DNA from: an uncultured Collinsella sp.
GTDB taxonomy: Bacteria > Actinomycetota > Coriobacteriia > Coriobacteriales > Coriobacteriaceae
Assembly (NCBI GenBank): GCA_934654775.1
Contig: CAKUGR010000007.1
Span: forward strand, 1 to 64,000
Length of the DNA: 64,000 nt
Direction: 5' to 3'
Positions within the stretch are counted from its first letter, which is position 1. Each line of letters begins with the position of its first letter. The translations under genes and the position numbers were made by a program. This document shows positions 63,437-64,000 of this stretch, in pieces. The notes under the pieces were generated by a model that saw only the letters and a list, made by a program, of their open reading frames with translations, made no database searches and was not told where the DNA came from.

Positions 63437-63616
63437 TTATCCAAAGAGCCCGCCAAACAGGCCGCGCCGACGTTTGTCCTTCTTCTTTGATGCGTCGACT
63501 TGCGCGTTCTTGTCCTTCCGCTTTTTGCGATCCTGCTCCAGCTCATCGTCATCAAGCAGCAAGTCCCACTCAAACGGATCATCCGTCAGATCGAACAGGT
63601 CGTCGTCATCAAACAT
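63437..63616 (-). CDS. Small charged protein, acidic then basic
   Basis: A 59-residue protein starting MFDDDDLFDLTDDPFEWD. The first half is strongly acidic (DDD runs), the second strongly basic (KKRKDK, KKKDKRRR), ending RGLFGGLFG. GGAGA lies 5 bases before the ATG. No membrane helix. It has no known function and sits between the metallophosphoesterase and HIRAN genes, all on the minus strand with short gaps. The length and composition bias make it easy to miss in annotation. Confidence 0.6.
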   Translation of the reverse strand: MFDDDDLFDLTDDPFEWDLLLDDDELEQDRKKRKDKNAQVDASKKKDKRRRGLFGGLFG

Positions 63617-63634
63617 GACAGTCTCCCCTAACGG

Positions 63635-63961
63635 CTAGCGGGCATCCGCCACATAAAGGCCAACGCGCACCTGATGCCAGGGACTGCGCTCGGGCGCAAC
63701 CTGCTGCACGCGGGCCTCAAATACGTCTTCGTGCCCGTAATACATCATCACGGACAGCGGGCCGACCTCGTTTCCCGGAACATAGCCGAGCTTGGTCTTG
63801 CCAAAGAAGATTGCAACCGCCTCAGGATCATGGGGATTATCGCGCTCGGCACACAGCGTCAGCCTATCGCCCGCTTTTAGATCGCCCAGGACTAATGCGC
63901 CATCGGCATACTGAAATCCCGCGATATGAAATGACAGAAGAACGCGTGAAGGCTCGTACAT
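63635..63961 (-). CDS. HIRAN-domain protein
   Basis: A 108-residue protein that is essentially a single HIRAN domain: SFHIAGFQYADG, LTLCAERDNPHDPEAVAIFF and KLGYVPGNEVGPL. HIRAN domains bind DNA 3' ends and are often linked to helicases such as HLTF. The stand-alone form is found in many bacteria; its role is unclear. GAGGAG precedes the ATG, and it is the first gene of a short minus-strand run. Confidence 0.88.
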   Translation of the reverse strand: MYEPSRVLLSFHIAGFQYADGALVLGDLKAGDRLTLCAERDNPHDPEAVAIFFGKTKLGYVPGNEVGPLSVMMYYGHEDVFEARVQQVAPERSPWHQVRVGLYVADAR

Positions 63962-64000
63962 AACAGCTCCTCTAACGGCCGGAATAACCGGCGCTTAACC

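Overview
The window is a chromosomal segment of a high-GC, gut-type actinobacterium. The gene set, protein style and codon use suggest class Coriobacteriia, most likely Collinsella or a close relative. This is inferred from family resemblance, not from a search. Most of the window is housekeeping genes packed in short operons on both strands. Between them are many intergenic palindromes and a few accessory loci.

Positions 1-12,600: the infC-rpmI-rplT translation operon (minus strand) has an intrinsic terminator in its leader, and its infC probably starts at AUA. Next to it is tRNA-Leu(CAA) with a duplicated 3' tail. Then come a transglutaminase-like protein, class II fructose-bisphosphate aldolase, an MBL-fold hydrolase, a bifunctional (p)ppGpp synthetase/hydrolase, a RecJ nuclease fused to a DEAH helicase, and a BASS-family transporter. 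Positions 12,600-25,200: a DUF4931/CutC pair; an exported single-pass protein with a C-terminal zinc ribbon; a complete branched-chain amino-acid ABC transporter (livF, livG, livM, livH) with two paralogous binding lipoproteins; homoserine dehydrogenase; and a short-chain dehydrogenase resembling BaiA. Positions 25,250-25,670 hold a tandem array of hairpins.

Positions 25,680-40,400: a monovalent cation/proton antiporter, large-type PurL, a DMT transporter, a membrane diguanylate cyclase, a KdgT-type permease, AzlCD, an HD-domain protein, and a GlcD-type dehydrogenase with EtfB and a ferredoxin-fused EtfA, which looks like an Etf-coupled lactate dehydrogenase complex. Positions 40,700-43,910: five consecutive small exported, anchored or unknown proteins, an apparently uncharacterised surface locus. 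Positions 44,750-50,400: a three-gene cassette (TerB_N/TerB_C protein, BrxD-like ATPase, Lhr-like helicase) related to parts of BREX systems but with no methylase or PglZ; it is the best candidate in the window for a stand-alone defence-like system.

Positions 50,400-64,000: a spermidine-synthase-fold protein, Elp3, a DUF4097 protein with its XRE regulator, two methyltransferases (one TrmB), a DUF3516 Ski2-like helicase, a DUF2130 protein, a ChbG/YdjC deacetylase, a metallophosphoesterase, a 59-residue charged protein and a HIRAN protein.
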